From Bacteroidales bacterium (GTDB taxonomy: Bacteria > Bacteroidota > Bacteroidia > Bacteroidales > GCA-2711565), in NCBI GenBank assembly GCA_029938505.1, contig JAOZUV010000011.1, positions 1 to 12,009 on the forward strand: 12,009 bases of DNA. Direction: 5' to 3'. Below are positions 1 through 6,813 of this stretch, piece by piece. Every line of letters starts with the position of its first letter. The stretch's first letter is position 1. Made by a program: the position numbers and the translations under genes. The notes below the pieces were generated by a model. That model did not search any database. It was not told where the DNA came from and saw only the letters and a program-made list of their open reading frames with translations.

Positions 1-2
1 TA

Positions 3-302
3 AATCGTAGCCGTCGTAATTATCGTAAAGCAAATAACATCAATTATACCGATGGAGATTTACGATCAACCATTACAAATGACTGGCTAAATGACAGAGA
101 CAGCAATACAGACAAAATGTATGACTATGGTGTAAACTCATTAATTAGCGACCAAGCTAGAGTTTTTAAAGGTGGTTCTTGGAAAGACCCTGCTTATTAT
201 TTAAGTCCAGGTGTACGTCGTTTCCTTGATCAAAACGAAGCCTCAAATAGTATTGGCTTCCGATGTGCAATGAGTCGTATGGGAAGTAATATTCCACAAT
301 AA
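3..302 (+). CDS. gldJ: GldJ-like gliding/T9SS lipoprotein, C-terminal fragment
   Basis: The reading frame is open from the left edge and ends at TAA 300-302, so only the last 99 residues are present. The end carries a formylglycine-generating-enzyme/sulfatase-modifying-factor type fold signature: an RVFKGGSW motif, then a SPGVRRFLD segment, then IGFRCAMSR. This layout is typical of GldJ and the related GldK lipoproteins of Bacteroidota. GldJ is an outer-membrane-associated lipoprotein needed for stability of the gliding/type IX secretion machinery in flavobacteria. The arginine- and asparagine-rich stretch at the start of the fragment (N-R-S-R-R-N-Y-R-K) and the murF neighbour downstream fit GldJ better than GldK. 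The N-terminal lipobox is outside the window, so lipoprotein status is inferred from the family. A strong terminator follows. Presence of GldJ does not prove gliding, since non-gliding members keep it. Confidence 0.75.
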   Translation, partial: NRSRRNYRKANNINYTDGDLRSTITNDWLNDRDSNTDKMYDYGVNSLISDQARVFKGGSWKDPAYYLSPGVRRFLDQNEASNSIGFRCAMSRMGSNIPQ

Positions 303-321
303 AATTGAGTTAAAAATATTC

Positions 322-358
322 AACCCCATTCCGTTCTTCGGGATGGGGTTTTTGTTTT
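322..358 (+). terminator. Intrinsic terminator after the GldJ-like gene
   Basis: Arms 322-333 and 339-350 pair over 12 bp with one G-T pair around a 5-nt TTCTT loop. The T-rich tract TTTGTTTT follows directly. It lies 20 nt after the stop codon and its T tract abuts the putative murF promoter. Confidence 0.9.
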
Positions 359-365
359 ATCTTTG
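358..365 (+). promoter_or_regulatory. Candidate Bacteroidota -7 element for murF
   Basis: TATCTTTG matches the Bacteroidota -7 consensus TAnnTTTG exactly. The murF ATG begins only 4 nt after it, so a transcript started here would be leaderless or nearly so. No clear -33 TTG is seen at the right distance; that region falls inside the terminator hairpin. Confidence 0.5.
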
Positions 366-369
366 AATT

Positions 370-1653
370 ATGATCGAGCAGATTAAAAAACTTTATACTG
401 AATATTTAAAACACCCAATCATATCCACAGATAGTAGGAATACGCCTGATGGGTCTATTTTCTTCGCTTTAAAGGGCGAACGTTTCGATGGGAATAAATT
501 TGCTTTACAAGCTCTTAAAAATGGGTGTTCACTAGCGATCGTAGATAATCCTAATCTTCAAGAAAATAATAAGTGTTTTTATGTTAATGACGTTTTAGAA
601 ACGCTGCAAGAATTAGCAAAATATCATCGATCATTTTTAGCTATCCCCATTATTGGAATTACAGGTACAAATGGCAAGACAACGACCAAGGAACTCATCA
701 ACAGAGTGCTTTCAAAAAAGCACAATACACTTGCAACAATTGGGAATTTAAATAATCATATTGGCGTTCCATTGAGTATTCTTTCCATCCATAAAGAACA
801 TGAAATAGCCATTATCGAAATGGGTGCTAATCATATTGGCGAGATTTATTTTCTTTGCCAAATTGCTCAGCCCACTCACGGAATTATCACTAATATTGGG
901 AAAGCACATCTCGAAGGTTTTGGGAATTTTGAGGGTGTTATTCAAGCAAAAACCGAACTCTATAAATATTTAAAAGCAAATAAAAAATCTACTGTTTTTT
1001 TAAATAATGAAAATGAGATTTTAAAAAACAACAGTCAGGATTTAAGTACTTATTCCTACGGAACAACAAAAGCAGATTGTATTTTTACAGCAATCAAGGC
1101 TTCTCCTTATGTTGAGATGCAATGGAAAAATACTGCTATCAAATCAAAGCTAATTGGGAAATACAATGCTGAGAATATCATGGCAGCTATTTGTATTGGT
1201 CATTATTTTAAGATTGAAAATAATGAGATTATTGAAGCTATTCAAAAATACATACCAAAAAATCAACGTTCCGAGATTGTAAAAACCGCTAAAAACGAAA
1301 TTATTTTAGATGCCTATAATGCAAATCCATCCAGCATGAAACAAGCCTTAGAAAATTTCAAGGAGATGGATAAGAAAAATTCTTTGCTGATTTTGGGAGA
1401 TATGTTTGAGCTTGGTAAATTTAGCATCAAGGAACATCTGAAAATTGAAAAACTAATAGTTAAACTTGGATTTAAAAAGGTCTTCTTATTAGGAAATAAT
1501 TTCTATACTGTTGTCAGAGACAAAGAATTTAAAACATTTAAAACAACAGCTGAAGCTGAAAAATATTTGATTCAGCATCCAATTGAAAATTATACTATTT
1601 TAATTAAGGGTTCGCGAGGAATGAAACTCGAAACCCTCCTTCCTTACTTATAA
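370..1653 (+). CDS. murF: MurF, UDP-MurNAc-tripeptide--D-alanyl-D-alanine ligase
   Basis: MurF is a cytoplasmic, ATP-dependent ligase that adds D-Ala-D-Ala to UDP-MurNAc-tripeptide, the last cytoplasmic step of muropeptide synthesis. The 427-residue length is normal. Residues about 19-50 form the UDP-substrate binding region (STDSRNTPDGSIFFALKG). The Mur-ligase P-loop GITGTNGKTTT is at 96-106 with Lys103. An EMGANH motif is at 150-155 (Mg/ATP site). GKAHLEGFG begins at 177 with the conserved His180. DAYNANPSSM at 314-323 marks the C-terminal domain typical of MurF. The start is supported because the first residues, leading into HPIISTDSR, match the usual MurF N-terminus. No Shine-Dalgarno sequence is visible. 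anmK follows after 1 nt, so the two are almost certainly cotranscribed. Confidence 0.96.
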   Translation: MIEQIKKLYTEYLKHPIISTDSRNTPDGSIFFALKGERFDGNKFALQALKNGCSLAIVDNPNLQENNKCFYVNDVLETLQELAKYHRSFLAIPIIGITGTNGKTTTKELINRVLSKKHNTLATIGNLNNHIGVPLSILSIHKEHEIAIIEMGANHIGEIYFLCQIAQPTHGIITNIGKAHLEGFGNFEGVIQAKTELYKYLKANKKSTVFLNNENEILKNNSQDLSTYSYGTTKADCIFTAIKASPYVEMQWKNTAIKSKLIGKYNAENIMAAICIGHYFKIENNEIIEAIQKYIPKNQRSEIVKTAKNEIILDAYNANPSSMKQALENFKEMDKKNSLLILGDMFELGKFSIKEHLKIEKLIVKLGFKKVFLLGNNFYTVVRDKEFKTFKTTAEAEKYLIQHPIENYTILIKGSRGMKLETLLPYL

Positions 1654-1654
1654 A

Positions 1655-2713
1655 ATGGCTATATATAAAGTTATAGGTATGATGTCGGGCACCTCTTTGG
1701 ATGGTATTGATTTGGCTTATTGTACTTTTGAGTATAAAGAAGATCTTTGGGGATTTAAAATTGAAAAATCAATAACCATTGAATACCCAAAGGATTGGAA
1801 ATACAATTTAAAAGAATCCATTTATAAAAATAAAAATCAACTCCAATCGCTTGATAAATTATATGGGGAGTTTTTAGGTATCACTTGCAAAAATTTTATC
1901 AAAGATTATGATCTCGATCCTGATTTAATAGCCTCACACGGTCATACAGTTTTTCATAATCCTGATAAAGGATTTACGCTGCAAATTGGGAATGGCGAGA
2001 AAATTGCAAGAATTTGTAACACTCCCACTGTTTACGATTTTCGTTCAACGGATGTAAAACTAGGTGGTCAAGGTGCTCCATTAGTTCCTATTGGCGACAA
2101 ACTTTTATTTAGTGAGTTTGATTTTTGTTTAAACCTTGGTGGCTTTGCTAATATCTCCTTTGATAAAAACAATAAACGCATTGCATTTGACATCTGTCCG
2201 GTAAATATTGTCATCAATGAACTTTGCGAACAGATTGGATTGGATTATGACAAAGATGGAAAAATTGCTCAAAAAGGGAACATTGATACTGTTCTGTTAA
2301 CCGAATTAAACAATCTTGATTATTATCAGAAAGCATTCCCAAAGTCATTGGGGAAAGAATTTATTATTGAAAAGGTAAATCCAATATTAAATAAATATTC
2401 ACTCTCCATTGAAGATCAATTGCGTACTTTTTATGAGCATATTGCTAAACAAATTGCCAGTATCCTTAATTCTAAAAAAGGAAATTCAATATTGATTAGC
2501 GGAGGCGGAGCTTATAATGTATTTTTAATTGAACTTATCCGAAAACATATAAATAAAAAAATCATCTTGCCAAGCAAAGAAATTATAGAATATAAAGAAG
2601 CGATAATTTTTGCTTTCTTGGGTGTATTAAAACTAAGGAATGAAAATAATTGTCTGGCTTCTGTTACTGGTGCTTCATCCGATAATTCAGGAGGAATTTT
2701 TATCATGCCATAA
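1655..2713 (+). CDS. anmK: AnmK, anhydro-N-acetylmuramic acid kinase
   Basis: AnmK converts 1,6-anhydro-MurNAc to MurNAc-6-phosphate with ATP and is a peptidoglycan-recycling enzyme of the cytoplasm. The 352-residue length is typical. Key motifs are the N-terminal phosphate-binding GMMSGTSLDGID at 8-19, ASHGHT at 93-98, DFRSTDVKLGGQGAPL at 128-143 (substrate and catalytic region), LNLGGFANIS, and DICPVN at 179-184, where many proteobacterial enzymes have DxGPGN. A Gly-rich ISGGGAYN segment and a final TGASSDNSGG complete the ASKHA-type kinase fold. It starts 1 nt after the murF stop, which suggests translational coupling and pairs cell-wall synthesis with recycling. The partner etherase MurQ is not in the window. 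Confidence 0.95.
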   Translation: MAIYKVIGMMSGTSLDGIDLAYCTFEYKEDLWGFKIEKSITIEYPKDWKYNLKESIYKNKNQLQSLDKLYGEFLGITCKNFIKDYDLDPDLIASHGHTVFHNPDKGFTLQIGNGEKIARICNTPTVYDFRSTDVKLGGQGAPLVPIGDKLLFSEFDFCLNLGGFANISFDKNNKRIAFDICPVNIVINELCEQIGLDYDKDGKIAQKGNIDTVLLTELNNLDYYQKAFPKSLGKEFIIEKVNPILNKYSLSIEDQLRTFYEHIAKQIASILNSKKGNSILISGGGAYNVFLIELIRKHINKKIILPSKEIIEYKEAIIFAFLGVLKLRNENNCLASVTGASSDNSGGIFIMP

Positions 2714-2740
2714 AAAAAGCGGCACCTCAAGGCACCGCTT
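2711..2740 (-). terminator. Intrinsic terminator of the sigma/sensor operon
   Basis: AAGCGG (2717-2722) pairs with CCGCTT (2735-2740), with a short inner CC/GG stem around TCAA after a 2-nt internal loop. Read on the minus strand the hairpin is followed by seven T residues, so it best serves the minus-strand operon ending at 2762. On the plus strand it starts 4 nt after the anmK stop but has only an AT-rich tail, so it may act weakly in that direction. Confidence 0.75.
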
Positions 2741-2761
2741 ATATATTTATGTTAAAAAGTA

Positions 2762-3340
2762 TTATCTTCTCAAACCACGTCCTGAGTTTCTATAGCCTTG
2801 ACCTTGTCCACGACCAAACCCATTACCTCTGAAGCCTTGACCCATTCCAACATTTTCTCCACCTCTTCCCATTCCTCTAAAGTTATCAAAAATAACGCGT
2901 TGCTCATCTGTTAAAAGGTTTCTTATTTCCTGATGATGAGCTGCACGTGTTTTCATCTGCTCAGCTTTTAGTTCAGCTTTTTCATCTATCAAGCTATTAA
3001 CAGCCTTCATGTCAACATTTTTTGCTGTACGAAGAGTTTGAGATTTTGCTCTCATTTCCTGAGTTTCATTTCTGTAAGGCAACATCTGCTCTAATTGTTT
3101 TACTCTTAAAATATTGATTTTTTCTTGTTGCTCTGTAGTCAAGTCAAGCATATTAAAACAACGTTGACCTGGTTCAAAATTTCTTTGATTTTGCATTATT
3201 CCTTGCCCGTTTCCTAGTCTGTTACCAGCTTTATTAAAATTCCGTTGTCCTCTTTGGGCCATTACATCTGTTGAAAGTACCACAAAAGCCATAATTGCTG
3301 CTATAATCCATACTGTGTTTTTTAAATTTATCTTTTTCAT
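2762..3340 (-). CDS. Secreted Spy/CpxP-like LTxxQ protein with Gly/Arg-rich tail
   Basis: This 192-residue protein starts with a signal peptide: KK at 2-3, a hydrophobic core at about 10-25, and a likely cut after MAQ at 29. Two LTxxQ-type motifs, LTTEQ at 67-71 and LTDEQ at 143-147, flank a charged helical segment. This is the signature of the Spy/CpxP periplasmic family, whose members are chaperones or modulators of envelope-stress sensors. The last 40 or so residues (about 154-192) are low-complexity Gly/Arg/Gln with RG repeats, which is unusual for the core family and likely disordered. One Cys (61) is present. It is the last gene of the sigma/anti-sigma/sensor operon, 38 nt after the anchored paralogue, and is followed by the operon terminator. 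It may be an effector or a decoy ligand of the regulatory system; a specific ligand cannot be read from the sequence. Confidence 0.75.
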   Translation of the reverse strand: MKKINLKNTVWIIAAIMAFVVLSTDVMAQRGQRNFNKAGNRLGNGQGIMQNQRNFEPGQRCFNMLDLTTEQQEKINILRVKQLEQMLPYRNETQEMRAKSQTLRTAKNVDMKAVNSLIDEKAELKAEQMKTRAAHHQEIRNLLTDEQRVIFDNFRGMGRGGENVGMGQGFRGNGFGRGQGQGYRNSGRGLRR

Positions 3341-3378
3341 TGTTTTCTGTTTTTAAATTTATATATATAATTAATCGA

Positions 3379-3912
3379 TTAACGTATTCTTTGCGGTTGT
3401 TGGTCTCTTCTGTTTCTAAACTGACGTTTTCTATCAAATGGTCGATTCATTCCTGACTCATCATCCATCATCTTTTGCCTAAACATCCCTTCTAAATATC
3501 TAAACTGCTCATCATCACAAACTCCTTTTAGGTCAAGCAAATGATTAATTGTTAGCATTTTCAACTTTTTATGAAGTTCTCCTGTTTTTTCGGCCAAATT
3601 ATAAAGCACTATTGAATCGATATTTTCTTTCGAAAATTCATCCATCATCATCATTCTTTTTTGATGCATTTCGATAAACACTTGTTTTGTTTGTTCCTGA
3701 TATTGTTTTTGAAATATCTCAAAATCATTTTTTTGCTCTGCACTTAAATTTAAATTTTGACGAGCAGCATTTATTGATTCGCGAGGCTGAATTTCAGGCA
3801 TCGCTGGTTTTTTATAAGTAAGGAAAAGAACGGTACTAATAACTGCAATATTTATGATTAACAGAACTGCTATACTTATTATTGTAATATTTTTTTTGTT
3901 AAAATAATTCAT
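3379..3912 (-). CDS. Membrane-anchored LTxxQ/CnrX-like periplasmic sensor
   Basis: This 177-residue protein has one N-terminal transmembrane helix at about 9-32 with no obvious cleavage site, then a periplasmic mostly helical domain. LNLSAEQ at 54-60 and the VCDDEQF segment at 131-137 sit where the two LTxxQ-type motifs of Spy/CpxP/CnrX proteins normally lie. Potential metal ligands include His83, Met87-Met90, His113, His124 and Cys132. The C-terminus is Arg/Gln-rich. It begins 6 nt after the anti-sigma gene, so it is tightly coupled to it. CnrX of the CnrYXH system is likewise an anchored periplasmic sensor that controls release of an ECF sigma factor; the same role here is inference. It could equally sense misfolded protein or another envelope cue. 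Confidence 0.7.
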   Translation of the reverse strand: MNYFNKKNITIISIAVLLIINIAVISTVLFLTYKKPAMPEIQPRESINAARQNLNLSAEQKNDFEIFQKQYQEQTKQVFIEMHQKRMMMMDEFSKENIDSIVLYNLAEKTGELHKKLKMLTINHLLDLKGVCDDEQFRYLEGMFRQKMMDDESGMNRPFDRKRQFRNRRDQQPQRIR

Positions 3913-3918
3913 AGCTTC

Positions 3919-4362
3919 TTAGTTTTCTGTTAATAAAAACGATTCAATTGATTCGTAAGCAAGGGCATTTAAATAAAGATCTTCATCCTGACTATCAGTT
4001 ACATATTCTTGAGCATTTAGCTGAAAACTGTTAGTGTAATATTTTGAACCCAAGCTTATACCTGAAAACAATCCAATACCCATTATCATTGCAATTGCTA
4101 TAGGTTGCAAAACTCTTTTCCAATTCCTGCTTGTTTCAACATCCCTATTTTCAATTTGTGCTTGAATACGTGTAAACATAAATGGGTCAGCTAATAATTT
4201 TTCAGGACGATCAACCAAAGACATGGTGCTTTTTACTTCGCTAATAAGTTGACGACAGGAAGTACAATCTTTCAGATGTAATTCAAATGCTTGAAGCTGC
4301 TTTGAATCTAGCTCCCTGCTTAAGTATGAATTAATTTTTTTATGTACTTCTTTACAAATCAT
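3919..4362 (-). CDS. Zinc-finger anti-sigma factor, single-pass membrane protein
   Basis: The 147-residue product has the zinc anti-sigma (ZAS) signature H29-x3-C33-x2-C36 in an N-terminal cytoplasmic domain, with Cys3 or His7 as possible further ligand. A single transmembrane helix lies at about 84-105, followed by a short acidic periplasmic tail. ZAS proteins bind their cognate ECF sigma factor and keep it from core polymerase until a signal arrives. The gene directly follows the ECF sigma gene and precedes the anchored sensor by 6 nt. A copy of the repeated ECF-type promoter motif (4380-4408) lies just before its start, so it may also be transcribed separately from the sigma gene. Confidence 0.9.
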   Translation of the reverse strand: MICKEVHKKINSYLSRELDSKQLQAFELHLKDCTSCRQLISEVKSTMSLVDRPEKLLADPFMFTRIQAQIENRDVETSRNWKRVLQPIAIAMIMGIGLFSGISLGSKYYTNSFQLNAQEYVTDSQDEDLYLNALAYESIESFLLTEN

Positions 4363-4379
4363 TTTGTTGTGTTTTAAAG

Positions 4380-4408
4380 TTTGACAATCTCAATTAAAAA
4401 AACTTGCG
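4380..4408 (-). promoter_or_regulatory. ECF-type promoter motif, copy A (before anti-sigma gene)
   Basis: On the minus strand the site reads CGCAAGTTTT, then 5 nt, then TTGAG, A, TTGTCAAA, 29 bp in total. It matches copy B at 5015-5043 at both ends and in the middle. It has AAGTT followed at about 15-16 nt by GTC, close to the AACTT and GTC spacing of ECF promoters. It lies between the sigma stop and the anti-sigma start, 17 nt from the ATG. Confidence 0.55.
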
Positions 4409-4409
4409 C

Positions 4410-4982
4410 CTATTCCAAATTATTTTTATAAAAATTCAGCAAACGCGTCTGTAAATTGATTTTCGCTCGGTGTATTAAAGATTCAACCGATGAAACAGAT
4501 AAATTCATTACTTCGGCAATTTCTGAATATGAAATTCCATCCAAATTATGTAAACTGAATGCAATTCGTTGGTTCTGACTCAAAGAATCAATAGCTCTGT
4601 ATAAATGCGAAGAACGTTCAGAATCATCTATTCCTTTATCAGCATTAAAAGACTCATTACTAATTTCATTCGATTTTGATGAACGAAAAAAGGACTCCAT
4701 ATTATCAACTAATCTTTTTCGTTTATTCTTTTTAATAAAGTTTAAAGATTTGTTTACCGCCACTCTATACAACCAAGTTGACAGTTTTGAATCGCTACGA
4801 AAAGATTGAATGGAATCGTAAACTTCTATAAAAACATCTTGTGTTAGATCTTTGGAATCGTCTTCATCATGTACAAAATGGAAGCAAGTATTCAGCACCA
4901 TAGACTGATACTGATCAACCAAAAAACGAAATGCTTTTTGATCTCCACTTTTAATACCAGTAATAAGACTCTGCTCATCCAT
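4410..4982 (-). CDS. ECF-subfamily RNA polymerase sigma factor (RpoE-like)
   Basis: This is a 190-residue sigma factor with only the sigma-2 and sigma-4 regions, as in the extracytoplasmic-function group. Region 2 spans about 21-90, with DLTQDVF at 45-51 (core binding) and STWLYRVAVN at 68-77 (-10 recognition helix). A Ser/Asn-rich linker lies at about 98-125. Region 4 spans about 127-182, with the helix-turn-helix YSEIAEVMNLS at 152-162 followed by the SVESLIHRAK recognition helix. It heads a four-gene operon with its ZAS anti-sigma factor and two periplasmic LTxxQ proteins, so it probably controls an envelope or metal response. A promoter-like motif repeated before its start suggests autoregulation. 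The start is supported by the family-typical N-terminus and the promoter position. Confidence 0.93.
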   Translation of the reverse strand: MDEQSLITGIKSGDQKAFRFLVDQYQSMVLNTCFHFVHDEDDSKDLTQDVFIEVYDSIQSFRSDSKLSTWLYRVAVNKSLNFIKKNKRKRLVDNMESFFRSSKSNEISNESFNADKGIDDSERSSHLYRAIDSLSQNQRIAFSLHNLDGISYSEIAEVMNLSVSSVESLIHRAKINLQTRLLNFYKNNLE

Positions 4983-5014
4983 GTAATAAAGTTAATTATT
5001 TTTCTATTCCCCTT

Positions 5015-5043
5015 TTTGACAACTCAAAAGAATAAAACTTGCG
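5015..5043 (-). promoter_or_regulatory. ECF-type promoter motif, copy B (before sigma gene)
   Basis: On the minus strand the site reads CGCAAGTTTT, 6 nt, TTGAG, TTGTCAAA, 29 bp in total and nearly identical at both ends to copy A at 4380-4408. AAGTT and GTC are 15 nt apart, as in the ECF -35/-10 arrangement. It ends about 33 nt before the sigma start codon. No TAnnTTTG housekeeping -7 box is seen in this gap. Confidence 0.6.
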
Positions 5044-5052
5044 AATAAACAT

Positions 5053-5085
5053 AAAAAAAAAGGCTGATGAAAAATCACCAGCCTT
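5053..5085 (-). terminator. Intrinsic terminator of nhaD
   Basis: AAGGCTG (5060-5066) pairs with CAGCCTT (5079-5085). A further TGA/TCA stem follows after one mismatch, closing an AAAA loop. Read on the minus strand the hairpin is followed by eight or more T residues. It separates nhaD from the sigma-factor promoter. Confidence 0.85.
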
Positions 5086-5110
5086 TTAATTATATAAACA
5101 AATATTTTAT

Positions 5111-6532
5111 TTAGTGATGAAAAACGTATATCATTTGAAGGTAATAAACCAATGCTCCAGCTAAATAGCCAATTAGAGCAAGCAAACTGATTTTTTTCAA
5201 ATACCATATAAAATCTATCTTCTCCATACCCATGGCAGCAACACCAGCGGCAGATCCAATGATTAAAATACTTCCTCCAGTACCAGCACAATAAGCTAAA
5301 AATTCCCAGAAAGTACCATCGACCATAAAATGAGACGCATATCCTGTTGCACCAGTAGCAGCAATGTCATACATTCCCATCGCACCAGCAACAAGAGGCA
5401 CATTATCAACAATTGATGAAAGAACACCAATAATAAGGTTAATGATATAAATATCACCAACATTGTCGTTCAGCCAACCTGCCATAAGAGATAATTGTCC
5501 GGCTGATTGAAGAGCAGCAACTGCTGTTAAAATTCCCATAAAAAAGAAAATTGTAGGAACATCTACTTTACGAAGAACACCAATAACGGTTAGTTTTCTA
5601 CGATCTTCCATTGTTTTGTTACGATGCATAATTTCGGTAGTTAACCAAATAATACCTAAACTGAATAACATCCCCATATAAGGAGGAAGATGAGTAAGTG
5701 TTTTAAAAACAGGAACAAATAATAAACCACAAACACCCATTATAAGAATTAATTTGCGTTCAAAAGGAGTTGTAAATTCACGCGTTTCATCACCACTTAA
5801 AACTGGGCGAGTAACATTGCCTTTTACTGTGAAAGTTAAAATAATTAATGGAACAACCATAGTTACGATACTAGGAACTATAACCATTACAATGATGTTT
5901 CCAGCAGTAACCTGACCACCTACCCATAACATAATAGTTGTAACATCTCCAATAGGCGACCATGCTCCACCTGCATTAGCAGCAAGTACTACCATACTAG
6001 CAAAGAACCAGCGTGTTTTTTGATCATCTATAAGTTTACGTAATAAAGCAACTAATACAATTGTTGTGGTTAAATTATCAAGCGCAGCTGACATAAAGAA
6101 AGTTAACACACTTAAAATCCACAATAATTTAACTTTATTGGTGGTTTTAATTTTATCAGTAATAATTTTAAATCCTTGGTGTTGATCGATAGTTTCAACA
6201 ATGGTCATTGCTCCTAAAAGAAAGAATAAAATAGTTGAGATTTCAGCTAAATGGTGCATTACATCATGATGTGTAATAAATCCCAACATATCTTTTGCTG
6301 ATGGATTATGAATGCCCGCTTCATGCAAGTATTCTCTCCACGATTGACTGAGATATTGCCCACCATCATTCATGAGGCTTAAAATATCAACACGTGCAAT
6401 TACAAAAATAATCCACATTAACATTCCTAAAATTAAAGCTGATGCAGCTTTATCAATCTTTAACGGATGTTCAAGGGCAATAGCAGTATAGCCGAGGATG
6501 AAAACGACGACCATCAAAATAAACATTTCCAT
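5111..6532 (-). CDS. nhaD: NhaD-type Na+/H+ antiporter
   Basis: NhaD exchanges cytoplasmic Na+ (or Li+) for protons across the inner membrane. The 473-residue protein is hydrophobic with about 12-13 predicted membrane segments. The N-terminus carries GYTAIALEHPLKIDKAA at 14-30, a hallmark of this family. Two inverted-repeat-like halves hold LDN (151-153) and VDN (375-377) motifs in discontinuous helices, and WSPIGDVTT at 191-199 is a likely ion-path element. The AEISTILFFLLGAMTIVE segment at 96-113 is strongly conserved. A hydrophilic stretch at about 51-94 contains two His pairs (88-89 and 93-94) and seems longer than I recall for the family. It is a single-gene unit with its own terminator, divergent from folC. 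Its presence suggests salt or sodium exposure, in line with a marine or alkaline habitat. Confidence 0.93.
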   Translation of the reverse strand: MEMFILMVVVFILGYTAIALEHPLKIDKAASALILGMLMWIIFVIARVDILSLMNDGGQYLSQSWREYLHEAGIHNPSAKDMLGFITHHDVMHHLAEISTILFFLLGAMTIVETIDQHQGFKIITDKIKTTNKVKLLWILSVLTFFMSAALDNLTTTIVLVALLRKLIDDQKTRWFFASMVVLAANAGGAWSPIGDVTTIMLWVGGQVTAGNIIVMVIVPSIVTMVVPLIILTFTVKGNVTRPVLSGDETREFTTPFERKLILIMGVCGLLFVPVFKTLTHLPPYMGMLFSLGIIWLTTEIMHRNKTMEDRRKLTVIGVLRKVDVPTIFFFMGILTAVAALQSAGQLSLMAGWLNDNVGDIYIINLIIGVLSSIVDNVPLVAGAMGMYDIAATGATGYASHFMVDGTFWEFLAYCAGTGGSILIIGSAAGVAAMGMEKIDFIWYLKKISLLALIGYLAGALVYYLQMIYVFHH

Positions 6533-6566
6533 AGTTAATTAGTTTAGTGCATAATATTATCGGTTG

Positions 6567-6574
6567 CAAATTTA
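6567..6574 (-). promoter_or_regulatory. Candidate -7 element for nhaD
   Basis: The minus strand reads TAAATTTG, an exact TAnnTTTG match, 34 nt before the nhaD start. This would give a 5' leader of about 25-30 nt. No convincing -33 TTG is seen at 19-22 nt. Confidence 0.45.
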
Positions 6575-6801
6575 GATAAAAGAATTTTCAACACGAAATT
6601 TTCCATATGCAAAACGATACATATTTAAATAAAAAGCTCAGATTATAACATAATTCATATCATAAATGGTATACATTTCACGAAAAAATAAAATTTTTAA
6701 AACTTATTAATATGTGTATATAGAAAAAAATAAGACATTGACATCTCTGCAAATGTTCAAAACTTATATCGATTATTCTTTCAGAGAATTGTTAGCTATT
6801 G
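6575..6801. other. AT-rich divergent intergenic region nhaD/folC
   Basis: The 281 nt between the divergent nhaD and folC starts contain only the two -7 elements listed here. The rest is very AT-rich with no convincing ORF, stable hairpin or repeat. A 6-bp inverted repeat (6744-6749 and 6782-6787) with a 32-nt loop is too weak to call. Confidence 0.6.
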
Positions 6802-6809
6802 TAATTTTG
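6802..6809 (+). promoter_or_regulatory. Candidate -7 element for folC
   Basis: TAATTTTG matches TAnnTTTG and ends 4 nt before the folC ATG, the same spacing as at murF. A transcript from it would be leaderless or nearly so. No clear -33 element was found. Confidence 0.5.
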
Positions 6810-6813
6810 CTTA

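Noticed and set aside
3234..3437. Minus-strand ORF bridging the two LTxxQ genes
   Set aside because: It overlaps the coding regions of both neighbours in another frame and has no recognisable domain.
5004..5291. Minus-strand ORF ending in a lipobox-like LLSCQKGE
   Set aside because: It overlaps the well-supported nhaD frame and runs through the nhaD terminator and the ECF promoter motif. The lipobox-like part is at the C-terminal end, not the N-terminal end.
6744..6787. Inverted repeat TCTCTG / CAGAGA upstream of folC
   Set aside because: Only 6 bp with a 32-nt AT-rich loop; expected by chance and without context.
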